The notes beneath the pieces are model-generated. The model saw only the letters and a list, made by a program, of their open reading frames with translations. It was not told where the DNA came from and made no database searches. Shown piece after piece: positions 31,765 through 40,068 of a stretch of 45,026 nt of DNA; position 1 is the first letter of the stretch, and every line of letters starts with the position of its first letter. The stretch comes from Candidatus Bathyarchaeota archaeon. Lineage in GTDB: Archaea; Thermoproteota; Bathyarchaeia; 40CM-2-53-6. The stretch spans positions 1 through 45,026 of the forward strand of contig VBBT01000116.1 in the NCBI GenBank assembly GCA_005881695.1, written 5' to 3'. A program made the translations under genes and the position numbers.

Positions 31765-32625
31765 TTACACTGGAACTTTGGTTCCCACGAAGCGAAACAG
31801 CACTGGTTGAATCTCCCCGGAATCTATCAATAGTTGTTCCATTCTTTTGAACAAACTTGCTAGCTTCTTTTCCCTCTTTCGATCAGGGACCCTCATGTCT
31901 ATGAGAACGTCCCAGCAATGGTAGCAGTGCCAGGAGAGTCGCTCTTTCACGAAGAGTTGTTCGAGAGGATGCTTCATCTCTTCAAACGTGTTGATATGCT
32001 CTCTCCTCCGATACAGAGCATCGTTCATGATGGTGTCAATACCCTCCTTCGGATTCTCGGGAAGATGAGACGAATAGCAGCCTGTTAGTTCTAGTGCTCG
32101 TCGGATTTGGTAGAGCCAAGTCGCACTTCTCCTGTCTGTTCTATCGTACGCATACTCTATACAGACTACTCTTCCTCCATTTTTCAACAAGCGGCAAGCT
32201 CTAAACAAGATATTCTTGGGGTAAGGGAGGTCATGGAGGACGCGGCTAAAGAGAACAACATCATATGTTCCTGGAATGTCGGACCATTTGTTGAAGTCTG
32301 CTACTTCGTAGCGTAGACTTCCGCGAGTTTTACTGTAAGGGTCGGTTTCCATGGTCCGTCTGGCTAGGCGGATGATCTTCTGATTCGAGTCTATCCCGAC
32401 AACGTCATGGCCCCTCCGAGCCAGCTCTAGACTCATGAAACCGGTCCCGCAGCCAACTTCCAGAATCTTGAGATTTCGGCCACGAATGGAATCTTTCACT
32501 AGGTGGAAGTTATCGGCATAGGTGAGTTCGATGAGATAGGGCTGCCTCCAAAGACTGTCCTTCATGGAAGGCCAGGCTTTCAACCGACGCAGGTCGGGCG
32601 TGAAGTCCAAGGGGTATCGTGGCAA
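31765..32625 (-). CDS. SAM-dependent methyltransferase
   Basis: A 286-residue class I methyltransferase: motif I ILEVGCGTGFMSLELARRG (about residues 54-72), motif II VVGIDSNQKIIRLA, motif IV VVLFSRVLHDLPYPKNIL, and LLKNGGRVVCIEYAYDR. An N-terminal extension and a C-terminal region of about 110 residues (FEEMKHPLEQLFVKERLSW, RKREKKLASLFKRMEQLL) probably shape the substrate pocket. Substrate unknown. The next 194 nt upstream are non-coding. Confidence 0.85.
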   Translation of the reverse strand: MPRYPLDFTPDLRRLKAWPSMKDSLWRQPYLIELTYADNFHLVKDSIRGRNLKILEVGCGTGFMSLELARRGHDVVGIDSNQKIIRLARRTMETDPYSKTRGSLRYEVADFNKWSDIPGTYDVVLFSRVLHDLPYPKNILFRACRLLKNGGRVVCIEYAYDRTDRRSATWLYQIRRALELTGCYSSHLPENPKEGIDTIMNDALYRRREHINTFEEMKHPLEQLFVKERLSWHCYHCWDVLIDMRVPDRKREKKLASLFKRMEQLLIDSGEIQPVLFRFVGTKVPV

Positions 32626-32819
32626 AGGTCCTTAGAAAATCCGGGACCAAATCTAAGAGCTTTGTCTTGGGCTACCTTTTTCCCTGGCCCTTATCGGCAA
32701 GAATGCGTTTAGGGAGCTCACGCCAGCGTTTGCGGGCTCTTATTCTTTGCCGATAGAATTCGGCTACAGGGGATAAGCATAAAACGGCCCGGAGCTATCT
32801 CCGGTAGTCTAGAGATACC

Positions 32820-32993
32820 ATGGGCAAGGTAATGATCTCTTTGTCGTCCGAAGCGGAACAAATGGTTAGACAGGAAGTTGACAAGGTGTACTATGGCAGG
32901 ACCGGGGGATTCAGCATCTTCTTCGAACACCTAATACGAACATACTTCAACGGACACAAGAAAGCCCCATCCGACCGTAAGCAAGCGAAATAA
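32820..32993 (+). CDS. Small ribbon-helix-helix-like protein
   Basis: A 57-residue ORF, too short for the track (ATG 32820 to TAA 32991-32993). The sequence VMISLSSEAEQMVRQEVDKVYYGRTGGFSIFFEHLIRTYF has the strand-helix-helix layout of a CopG/Arc-type DNA-binding dimer, with a basic tail. A box A-like stretch GCATAAAAC lies about 40 nt upstream and there is no clear Shine-Dalgarno sequence. It is likely a small transcription factor; target unknown. Confidence 0.6.
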   Translation: MGKVMISLSSEAEQMVRQEVDKVYYGRTGGFSIFFEHLIRTYFNGHKKAPSDRKQAK

Positions 32994-33170
32994 CGCGATC
33001 TCTGTCTCCAAAGTGCATCGAGTCAAATACGGCGAGTTACTCCAAGTTAGCGAATGCAGATTTAGACCCTTTAGTAAGGGTCGTAGCATAGCATAGCATA
33101 GTCCACTGCACATTGCTCTAATCGAAGTAGAACCAAAGCATTTTGAATCATTGAGCTCAAGCACGCGGCA
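32994..33170. other. Spacer before the tRNA with a hairpin and an AGCAT tandem repeat
   Basis: The spacer has a perfect hairpin GACCCTT-TAGT-AAGGGTC at 33065-33082, directly followed by GTAGCATAGCATAGCATAG, three copies of AGCAT. This lies 90-105 nt upstream of the tRNA. The hairpin could terminate the small upstream gene. Confidence 0.5.
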
Positions 33171-33301
33171 GGGGCGGTGGTCCAGACCACGCATCTGTGG
33201 GGACAGCTTGGTCTAAGAGAGCTGGTAGGCGACTGCCGGTTCGGGGAAATACTGGTCTCGGGCACCAGTGATCGTGGGTTCAAATCCCACCCGCCCCACC
33301 A
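33171..33301 (+). tRNA. tRNA-Pro(CGG) with probable D-arm introns and encoded CCA
   Basis: Acceptor GGGGCGG (33171-33177) pairs fully with CCGCCCC (33291-33297), followed by discriminator A and encoded CCA. The T arm is GTGGG-TTCAAAT-CCCAC. The anticodon arm is CTGGT-CTCGGGC-ACCAG with U33, anticodon CGG and G37, all typical of proline. The body is 128 nt instead of about 73, and all extra sequence lies between position 10 and the anticodon stem. Removing a 36-nt piece (about 33186-33221) and a 19-nt piece (33230-33248) leaves D arm GTCC-AGCTGGTA-GGAT-A, a normal 73-nt tRNA. I could not confirm a clean bulge-helix-bulge motif for either piece. Confidence 0.8.
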
Positions 33302-33323
33302 CAGATGTAAACACTCCCGAAAC

Positions 33324-33917
33324 TTGACTCGAAAGATAACGCTGAACATGTACATGACGCTCGACGGGTACGGCGAGTTCCCCAAGTATCCCGGGTCCGA
33401 CACTCGGTCGAAGAAACCCAGTGACGGGTTCATCGACATGTGGATCAACCGGTATGGTTCGGTGGACACGATCCTGTACGGTCGGCGGTCCTATGAGGGT
33501 CACCTTGCCTACCACTCCGAATCCGCGCGGAAGGCATCGGATCCGGAGTACCTTTTCGAGTTCTCGCGCTTCCTGGATCGTACTCAGAAGATTGTCCTTT
33601 CTCACTCCCTGAAGAAGACCGAATGGCAGAACTCGCGTATCATGAAAGGAAGCCTCAATCGAATCGTCACTCGTCTGAAGCGGGAACATGGAAAGGACAT
33701 CATTGTGGACGCAGGCCCCTCGCTCGTTCAAGAGTTCATCCGGCGAGGTCTGGCCGATGACTACCGGATTATTGTTTGGCCGGTCATCCTAGGACGTGGG
33801 AAACATTACTGGGGTTCGATGCTTAAACAGCAGACCCTGAAGCTCCTCTCGGTCAAGAACCTCAAGCACGGCGAGCTGATATTGCACTACCAGACGGTCC
33901 GATCGCAGATGCGTTGA
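33324..33917 (+). CDS. DHFR-like (RibD C-terminal-type) reductase
   Basis: A 197-residue protein of the RibD C-terminal/DHFR-like family. The track ORF runs back through the tRNA. The homologous region starts at TRKITLNMYMTLDGYGEF, so TTG at 33324 (giving MTRKITLNMYMTLDG) is the best start, 22 nt after the tRNA CCA. Diagnostic segments are ILYGRRSYEG, KIVLSHSLKKTEW, IIVDAGPSLVQEFIRRGLADDYRIIVWPVILGRGKHYW. It probably reduces a pterin- or flavin-related substrate with NADPH. The exact reaction is unknown. Confidence 0.82.
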   Translation: MTRKITLNMYMTLDGYGEFPKYPGSDTRSKKPSDGFIDMWINRYGSVDTILYGRRSYEGHLAYHSESARKASDPEYLFEFSRFLDRTQKIVLSHSLKKTEWQNSRIMKGSLNRIVTRLKREHGKDIIVDAGPSLVQEFIRRGLADDYRIIVWPVILGRGKHYWGSMLKQQTLKLLSVKNLKHGELILHYQTVRSQMR

Positions 33918-34013
33918 TACCCACAACACCCCAGAAAATCCCAGGTCAACTAGCTAGTAAAACCACTAAATAGCCCGAGTCGTCGGGGTGACCGGCACCA
34001 AGCGTGATGAGCG

Positions 34014-34955
34014 TTGCCTGAAGATCGCGCCATCGAGACTCACGACCTCTCGAAGAAGTATGGTGATAGGCTCGCGGTCGACCGGCTGAACCTCACTGTC
34101 GCCTCCAAACAAGTTCACGGGTTTCTCGGCCCGAACGGGGCAGGCAAGTCCACAACGATCAAGATGATGGTCGGATTGCTAAGGCCCACAACCGGAAGTC
34201 TCAGCATCCTTGGACGGGGGGTCAGCGGGGACAACCCGAAGGTTCGTCGCGAGATAGGTTACATGCCTGAACTGCCGAGGTTTCCAAAGCATCTTTCCGG
34301 GGAGGAGTTGCTCGATATCTACGGGCGAATGTACGGGATGTCGAAGACTGAGAGGCGGGGGAGAATACCGGAGCTGATCAAGATGGTAGGGCTCGATGGC
34401 AGGGGCAAGGACAGGATAGGAAAGTACAGCAAGGGTATGCAACAACGCATCGGGATCGCCCAGGCCCTGATTAGCGACCCTGAACTGGTGATCTTGGACG
34501 AGCCGAGCATAGGTCTCGACCCGGTGGGGATGGTCGAGGTAAGGAACATGGTCAAGGACATTGTAAAATCTGGGACAACCGTCTTCTTCTCGTCACACCT
34601 CCTCGCGGAGGTCCAGCAGGTCTGCGACCACGTAACGGTGATCCATCTTGGCGTCATGAGATACTCCGGGACCCTAGAGGACATCTCTAGCAAGGTGATG
34701 GCACGACGCAGGCTCGTCATCGAGCTTGAGAAACCAGTTGACGGGGTCCTCGCTGCTCTGAAGACGATGAAGTTCGCGACCGTTGAAGCAAACATGAACA
34801 CGTACACTCTCCACCTTAACACGCGCGAGGATGTACGAGCAGAGGTCTCACGGGCAGTAACTGGAGCTGGAGGGGTTATCCTGAGGATGCAGGAGGAAGG
34901 AGGAGGACTTGAAGACGCGTTTCTCAGCCTGGTCGGAAAGGAGGGAATGGCCTAG
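34014..34955 (+). CDS. ABC transporter ATP-binding protein
   Basis: A 313-residue ABC-2-type ATPase: Walker A GPNGAGKST (about 38-46), Q-loop region RREIGYMPELPRF, signature YSKGMQQRIGIAQAL (in place of LSGGQ, common in this group), Walker B LVILDEPSIGLD, and H-loop FFSSHLLAEV. A C-terminal extension of about 90 residues follows, as in NosF/CcmA-type exporters. TTG start. Its stop overlaps the GTG of the permease by one base (TAGTG), so the two are translated together. The substrate is unknown. Confidence 0.93.
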   Translation: MPEDRAIETHDLSKKYGDRLAVDRLNLTVASKQVHGFLGPNGAGKSTTIKMMVGLLRPTTGSLSILGRGVSGDNPKVRREIGYMPELPRFPKHLSGEELLDIYGRMYGMSKTERRGRIPELIKMVGLDGRGKDRIGKYSKGMQQRIGIAQALISDPELVILDEPSIGLDPVGMVEVRNMVKDIVKSGTTVFFSSHLLAEVQQVCDHVTVIHLGVMRYSGTLEDISSKVMARRRLVIELEKPVDGVLAALKTMKFATVEANMNTYTLHLNTREDVRAEVSRAVTGAGGVILRMQEEGGGLEDAFLSLVGKEGMA

Positions 34956-35914
34956 TGCCGACGAAGAAGAACCGTGCCGGGACCCTGGCCGCCTTCATCG
35001 CCCTTCTCTACTATGAATTCCTATGGAATATTCGAAAGAAGAAAATCATCGCCATATTCATCATCATATTCGCCATCGCTACCGTCCAGCTCGCCTTCAC
35101 CCCGATAGCCGACGCCGTCGCAAACCCGCCCCAAACCCTTCAGGCGAACTCTACATTCGTCTTCGGCGGAATCGAGGCCTTGACAGGAATCTTCCTCTTC
35201 CTCGTCGGTGTCGCCACGACGATGAACACCGTCTCGGGCGAGTTTGAGTCAGGGACTATAGTTCCTCTGCTGACGAAACCTGTCTCGAAGACCCTTGTCT
35301 TTGCCGCAAAAATCGTCGCGTCCGTCATAACGCTCCTTGCAGCCTACTCGTTTCTCGTCGGCTACATAACCATCGGAGGCACTTTGATCTACGGTCCCCA
35401 AGACAACCTGAACCTCGTTCCCCTGGGAATTCTGGGGCTTACCATCGGAAGTATGGTCTGGGCCTCCGTCGCCCTAACGCTGGGCACCCTATCGAAGAAC
35501 TCTGTTCTAGCAGCCCTCGGCTCGTTCGGCTTCTACATCGGACTCTTGATAGGTGGAACCCTCATTGCAGCGCAACTGGGAGCCTCAACTGTACTGTTCT
35601 ATGCACCTGGAATGGGTGCGACCGGGACGACTGCGGCGTGTGCAGGCTTGGAACGAGGCGGGGGCCAAACCTTCAGCACGGGAACAGATGGTCTTGCCTC
35701 GATGTTAATGCGCTGGGTCCTGAACCCGGGACAGGTCTTGAACTTCTGCGGCTTCCAGTTCCGCGCATCTGGAAACCCAACCACGACCCTGCTCGCATCT
35801 GACACCTTCGCAAATGTCGCGTTCAGAGATCTCTGGGTGTCTCTCGTCTACGTTGCGGGGCTGTTGCTTCTCAGCTGGTTTGCGTTTCGCCGATCCCAGA
35901 TTGTGGAATCGTAA
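34955..35914 (+). CDS. ABC-2 family permease
   Basis: A 319-residue membrane partner of the preceding ATPase. It has six or seven predicted helices (IIAIFIIIFAIATVQLAF, GIEALTGIFLFLVGVATTM, LVFAAKIVASVITLLAAYSFLVGY, ILGLTIGSMVWASVALTLGTL, VLAALGSFGFYIGLLIGGTLI and a terminal LWVSLVYVAGLLLLSWFAF). The TVSGEFESGTIVPLLTKPVSK segment is characteristic of ABC-2/NosY-type permeases. GTG start overlapping the ATPase stop. The large external loop of about 60 residues before the last helix is family-variable. Confidence 0.88.
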   Translation: MPTKKNRAGTLAAFIALLYYEFLWNIRKKKIIAIFIIIFAIATVQLAFTPIADAVANPPQTLQANSTFVFGGIEALTGIFLFLVGVATTMNTVSGEFESGTIVPLLTKPVSKTLVFAAKIVASVITLLAAYSFLVGYITIGGTLIYGPQDNLNLVPLGILGLTIGSMVWASVALTLGTLSKNSVLAALGSFGFYIGLLIGGTLIAAQLGASTVLFYAPGMGATGTTAACAGLERGGGQTFSTGTDGLASMLMRWVLNPGQVLNFCGFQFRASGNPTTTLLASDTFANVAFRDLWVSLVYVAGLLLLSWFAFRRSQIVES

Positions 35915-35977
35915 ACCTATCGGATTCAAAGTTTAAAGGAACGATAGGCTCCCAAACGCTCCGAGCATCTGTTCGCA

Positions 35978-37171
35978 TTGACGAGTACAATTCTTCCACG
36001 TTCGGCCGACTACGAGGTCAAGTTGACACCGGAACACGAGACCCTCCGGCATACCATCCGTGATTTTGCCGAGAAACAAATTCGGCCGATAGCTGCAGAG
36101 ATCGATCGGAAGAATCATATTCCCCGGGAACTGCTCAACCAGATTGCCAAGCTCGGCGTGACAGCTATCACCTACAAGGAAGAGTACGGTGGGCTGGGTG
36201 CTGACCTATTGTCAATGGTCATTGCGCTCGAGGAACTGGCCCGCGTCTCAGCCGCCTGCTCTACAGTCTTCGTTGCTAGCCACCTCGTCTCTGAGCCACT
36301 AAACGAGTGGGGGACGGAGGAGCAGAAAAAACGCTACCTCATACCGATGGTCTCTGGCGAGAAGATCGGGGCTCACGCTATGACCGAGCCCGGCGCAGGG
36401 TCAGACGTGGCCGGGATCAAGTCCACTGCGAAACTTCACGGGACACACTGGGAGATATCAGGGCGGAAGACGTTCATCACAAACGGTGAGATAGCCGACC
36501 TCTACCTGGTCTTTGCGAGGACGAGCCCGTCGCCCAGCAGGCAGGAGAGACACAAGGGTCTCAGCGCGTTTCTAGTCGAGAGGGGAACTGAAGGATTCCA
36601 AGTAGCCAGCAAGATCGAGACAACCGGATTACGCGGCTCGCAACCATCCGAGCTAGTCCTCGATCATGTGAAAGTTCCCAAAGACAATTTGCTAGGGAAA
36701 GAGGGTGACGGCTTCTATGTCGGAGTAAAGACCTACGACCGCGGCAGAATCGATGTCGCAGCACAGGGCGTCGGGATTTGTCAAGCCGCATATGAGGCGG
36801 CCGTGAGCTATGCACAGACTCGGACCAGCTTTGAAAAGCCACTGATCGAGTTTCAACAGGTCCAATACAAGCTAGCCGAAATGGCCATGGGACTACACAC
36901 TGCGCGACTGTTGACCTACTGGGCCGCGTCCCTGAAAGATCAGGGAAAGGATTTCGTGAAGGCATCCTCGATCGCGAAGGTCACCTCAACGGAGGCGGCA
37001 GAGAAACTGTCGTTGCTCGCAATGATGATTCACGGGGGTTACGGTGTCGCGATGGAATATCCGGTGGAACGATTCCTGCGAGACTCGCAGATCATCAAGA
37101 CCTACGAAGGCACCAACGATATTCAGAGACTGACGATTGCAAAGCAGTTGTTGCGGGAACTGAAAACCTAG
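35978..37171 (+). CDS. Acyl-CoA dehydrogenase
   Basis: A 397-residue FAD enzyme that oxidises acyl-CoA to enoyl-CoA. The family signatures are intact: HAMTEPGAGSDVAGIKSTA, FITNGEIADLYLVFA, GLRGSQPSELVLDHVKVP, RIDVAAQGVGICQAAYEAAVSYAQTR, IHGGYGVAMEYPVERFLRDSQI and the terminal KTYEGTNDIQRLTIAKQLL, where the glutamate is the catalytic base in this subfamily. Length is standard. TTG start. No electron-transfer flavoprotein or other beta-oxidation genes are adjacent, so its pathway here is unclear. Confidence 0.94.
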   Translation: MTSTILPRSADYEVKLTPEHETLRHTIRDFAEKQIRPIAAEIDRKNHIPRELLNQIAKLGVTAITYKEEYGGLGADLLSMVIALEELARVSAACSTVFVASHLVSEPLNEWGTEEQKKRYLIPMVSGEKIGAHAMTEPGAGSDVAGIKSTAKLHGTHWEISGRKTFITNGEIADLYLVFARTSPSPSRQERHKGLSAFLVERGTEGFQVASKIETTGLRGSQPSELVLDHVKVPKDNLLGKEGDGFYVGVKTYDRGRIDVAAQGVGICQAAYEAAVSYAQTRTSFEKPLIEFQQVQYKLAEMAMGLHTARLLTYWAASLKDQGKDFVKASSIAKVTSTEAAEKLSLLAMMIHGGYGVAMEYPVERFLRDSQIIKTYEGTNDIQRLTIAKQLLRELKT

Positions 37172-37219
37172 CCTGAAGCCCAGAGTAAAGTACGGTCAAG
37201 AGGATTGGCTCCTCAGCAT

Positions 37220-37771
37220 CTAAGGAATACCTGTAGACTCGGGAAGACTGTACTGGCGCGCTATTAATTTTGCAACATTTCTTGGAGACCTATTCGTGGT
37301 GTCGATGCTCAGGCTCTTACGAAACGGGATTTCTGAGTCGAGGTCATATTTCTGAAACAGGTCGCTCAGCATCTTCTCAGTACTGACTTTTCCCATCCGC
37401 TTCCTCTGACTCGTCTTCACACGCTTGACCAATTCTTCCCGCTCGCAATAGAGCCGCACGAAGAGCACTTGCCCTCCGCGCGAGCGGACATGCTGGACCA
37501 CTTGCTTCACAAACTGGTCGTCTTCATCGCCCTTGCTGTAGACGAAAGTGAAAATTGTGTCGATTCCTTCTTTTGCGGCCGCCTCTAACATTTCCATTCG
37601 ATACTTGCCGGTGAGGCGCCAGAAAGTCTTTGTTCCAAACTCAAAAATAGACTGGACAAACTGGATTGAGATATGATTGTGGAAAAGCTTGAAACCCGTC
37701 AGCTTTGCCAATTCAGTTGCAACAGTAAGCTTACCTGATGCTGGCGGGCCGTAGATGAAGACGAGTCTCAT
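37220..37771 (-). CDS. Small P-loop kinase-like protein
   Basis: A 183-residue P-loop protein resembling shikimate-kinase/chloramphenicol-phosphotransferase-like enzymes. The P-loop is FIYGPPASGKLTVATELA, in which GK is followed by LT instead of S/T directly; this form is typical of its family. Further landmarks are LFHNHISIQFVQSIFEFGTKTFWRL, GIDTIFTFVYS, the VRLYCEREELVKRV segment and a lid RKRMGKVS. The substrate is unknown. It is divergent from the F420-type oxidoreductase. Confidence 0.8.
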   Translation of the reverse strand: MRLVFIYGPPASGKLTVATELAKLTGFKLFHNHISIQFVQSIFEFGTKTFWRLTGKYRMEMLEAAAKEGIDTIFTFVYSKGDEDDQFVKQVVQHVRSRGGQVLFVRLYCEREELVKRVKTSQRKRMGKVSTEKMLSDLFQKYDLDSEIPFRKSLSIDTTNRSPRNVAKLIARQYSLPESTGIP

Positions 37772-37843
37772 TTATGGCAAAAGATGCTCTTGCTGGGCTG
37801 AAATAAATAGCGGCAGAGTCTCCAGACGTAACGGGTTAAGCGT

Positions 37844-38701
37844 TTGAGGTTCATTCTTTCAGGTCTCGGGAACTGGTATAACGGCTGGAGCTTGACTGAG
37901 CAGGCCGTTCAGCTGGCTGACAAGCTTGGATTCTGGGGGGCGGTGATCCCGGACCATTACATGTGGGCCGAAGCTTTTGCACAGCCACAGAAAGATTCGA
38001 CCGTGGAGAGCTGGATCGCCCTCACCTATCTTGCCGCCAAGACACAGAAGGTCAAGCTTGGAACCATCGTTACCCCAATTCCCTTCCGGCCGCCAGCAAT
38101 GCTGGCCAAGATGGTAGCAACCGTGGATGTGCTATCGTCCGGACGGGCAGTCCTCGGCGTAGGGGCCGGGTGGTCCCAGACAGAATTCGAAGGCTACAGC
38201 ACATGGGACAATCCGAAGACACGGGTCGAAAAAACACAGGAAGGCGTGGAGCTGATTCTTCAGCTCTGGGAGAAACCTCAGGTCGACTTCAAAGGAAAAT
38301 ACTACCATGCAAAAGGCGCGATTCTAGATCCTAAACCCGTTCAGAAACCTCATCCGCCCCTCATGTTCGGAGGAGTCGGCACCAAAATGCTACGACTCGC
38401 AGGACGCTACGCCGACATCTGCCATATTCCACCGTGGGTCCAGGTCCCTATGGAGAAGGCGCGATTGATCGTGAAGCAGGAAGCGCGAAGATTCCATCGC
38501 GAAGACAAGATAGCGTTCGCAGCCGGGTCCGTCGCCAACCGGGACCAAAAGTTCGACCTGAAAGCTGTCGAGCAGGATGCGGAAAAGGCGGCAAAAGACG
38601 GTGCCCTCTACTACATAGCGCCTCTGCAACGTACCGGCTACCTTGACAATCTTAAGGAATTCGCGAAGACTATCATACCCTCATACTCTGGGCTCGACTA
38701 G
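37844..38701 (+). CDS. LLM-class F420-dependent oxidoreductase
   Basis: A 285-residue luciferase-like TIM-barrel protein (MRFILSGLGNWYNGWSLTEQAVQLADKLGFWGAVIPDHYMW, LAAKTQKVKLGTIVTPIPFRPPAMLAKMVATVDVLSSGRAVLGVGAGW, KPHPPLMFGGVGTKMLRLAGRYADICHI). Archaeal members usually use coenzyme F420, though FMN use cannot be excluded. Somewhat shorter than the 330-residue average. TTG start. The substrate is unknown. Confidence 0.88.
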   Translation: MRFILSGLGNWYNGWSLTEQAVQLADKLGFWGAVIPDHYMWAEAFAQPQKDSTVESWIALTYLAAKTQKVKLGTIVTPIPFRPPAMLAKMVATVDVLSSGRAVLGVGAGWSQTEFEGYSTWDNPKTRVEKTQEGVELILQLWEKPQVDFKGKYYHAKGAILDPKPVQKPHPPLMFGGVGTKMLRLAGRYADICHIPPWVQVPMEKARLIVKQEARRFHREDKIAFAAGSVANRDQKFDLKAVEQDAEKAAKDGALYYIAPLQRTGYLDNLKEFAKTIIPSYSGLD

Positions 38702-38946
38702 AATAATCGCTGGTCCTTTCGAGGATCGTACTTTACGCGAACACTGTGGGCCGAGGCCTTTCGCGATGCCCAACGTCAACGCTCCACCAAAGTGCGTCAA
38801 CTCCAATTCCATATGTACTCGCGAACCGAAGAGGATAAGGTCACATTGGAGGAAGTTGCGACCTGCGGATTCCCCGGGAAGTCAAAGATGCTACCTCATC
38901 ATGGGATATTGGTCGAATCTTAACCTGTAGACGCGCGAGAAGAGGC

Positions 38947-39891
38947 GTGGTCAACTGCAATTTCATCCTTAGAACATCTCATGGAAAATATGTCCTCCGA
39001 CAAGTATCTCACATGCATCACAAGACCCCTCGCGACTTGGAATTCGAACTAGAGTATCTCGACTATCTCAAGAATGCAGGTTTCCCGTACAGCATACCAT
39101 CAGCGATTGCAACTAGAAAGGGTAGCTTGTTCGAGACCGTTCAAGGACACTATTACTGGCTCTACAAATTCCTTGAAGGCATAGTTGTTGAGAGGTTCAA
39201 CCAGTCACGTCTCGTACAACTCGCCCAGATGATGGCCCGGTATCACATTCTGATTGAAAGGTCAAACCTCCACTATGGAAAACCGGCCTCGGATCCGTAC
39301 GGCAGAGCCGCCACATTGAAGGAGATTGAAGAATACCGAAACGAAATTCTGCGAGAAAACAAGGTGAATCTGACAGAGAAGACGTTTCTTGAAGAGTCCG
39401 CAAGGTTGATTCCGATATTGCTTGGCCTCGATGAAGATCCCCAGTCGAACCTGAGACTATACCCGATTCACAGAGACCTAATCTCAGAAAATCTGATCTG
39501 GAAACAGGGCAAACTAGCGGGCGTCATTGACTTCGAGCACGTAAGCCAGACAAACGATCCGGTCATCACAGACATCGCTGTGACAATGCAATACTGCTGC
39601 AGAGACAAGAAGATCAGGCATCAGCTCGACCTAGAATCCGCAAGACGTTTCCTTCAGCAGTACAGGGAATCTCATCCTTTATCCGACGAGGAGGTTGGAT
39701 TGATTCCAGACCTAATGACCGCGGGTTTCATAGGGGATTTCTCCTTCGCGTTTTGGATGACAAGAAATGATCCGAAAAGGGCGAAACAATCCGAAGAGGA
39801 AGGCTACGGGTTGGCCCTGGGTTCGAGAGCTGCCCAATGGAGTCATTCGAACAGGGAACGAATCGCAGAGGCTTTTCTGAAAGAGAGATAA
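38947..39891 (+). CDS. Aminoglycoside-phosphotransferase/homoserine-kinase-II-like kinase, N-terminus uncertain
   Basis: The ORF-track product is 314 residues with a GTG start, but the first lobe lacks its beginning. The same frame continues upstream with SSWDIGRILTCRRARRGVVNCNFILRTSHGKYVLRQ, the normal N-terminal strand pattern of this family, back to a TAA at 38836 without a usual start codon. Catalytic motifs are complete: LYPIHRDLISENLIW (Brenner loop, H-x-D-x5-N) and GVIDFEHVSQ (DFG-like). A kinase for a small metabolite is likely. A frameshift near 38890-38910 is possible, as frame 2 there holds MYSRTEEDKVTLEEV. Confidence 0.75.
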   Translation: MVNCNFILRTSHGKYVLRQVSHMHHKTPRDLEFELEYLDYLKNAGFPYSIPSAIATRKGSLFETVQGHYYWLYKFLEGIVVERFNQSRLVQLAQMMARYHILIERSNLHYGKPASDPYGRAATLKEIEEYRNEILRENKVNLTEKTFLEESARLIPILLGLDEDPQSNLRLYPIHRDLISENLIWKQGKLAGVIDFEHVSQTNDPVITDIAVTMQYCCRDKKIRHQLDLESARRFLQQYRESHPLSDEEVGLIPDLMTAGFIGDFSFAFWMTRNDPKRAKQSEEEGYGLALGSRAAQWSHSNRERIAEAFLKER

Positions 39892-40068
39892 TTTAGACCG
39901 GAGAGCGACCAATCAGTAAGGATGCATGGAGAAATTATCAAATTCTGACAAACTGCTCGTACTATTTGCTGCCTGATGAGCACCAGTTACAATCTTCTCA
40001 TATCAGCGGGATTCCACCGATGGCTGGCCGAGTAAGAGTCCAGCTCGCCAGGAAGAATCGATCGAGAA

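Noticed and set aside
33197-33301. A long-variable-arm tRNA (Ser or Leu) starting at GTGGGG
   Set aside because: GTGGGG pairs with CCCCAC, but this needs two extra bases after the T stem. The GGGGCGG acceptor at 33171 pairs perfectly at the canonical position, and the CTCGGGC loop is a normal proline anticodon loop.
33177-33323. N-terminal extension of the DHFR-like protein given by the ORF track
   Set aside because: It is read through the tRNA gene. The family sequence begins at TRKITLN, so the TTG at 33324 is the better start.
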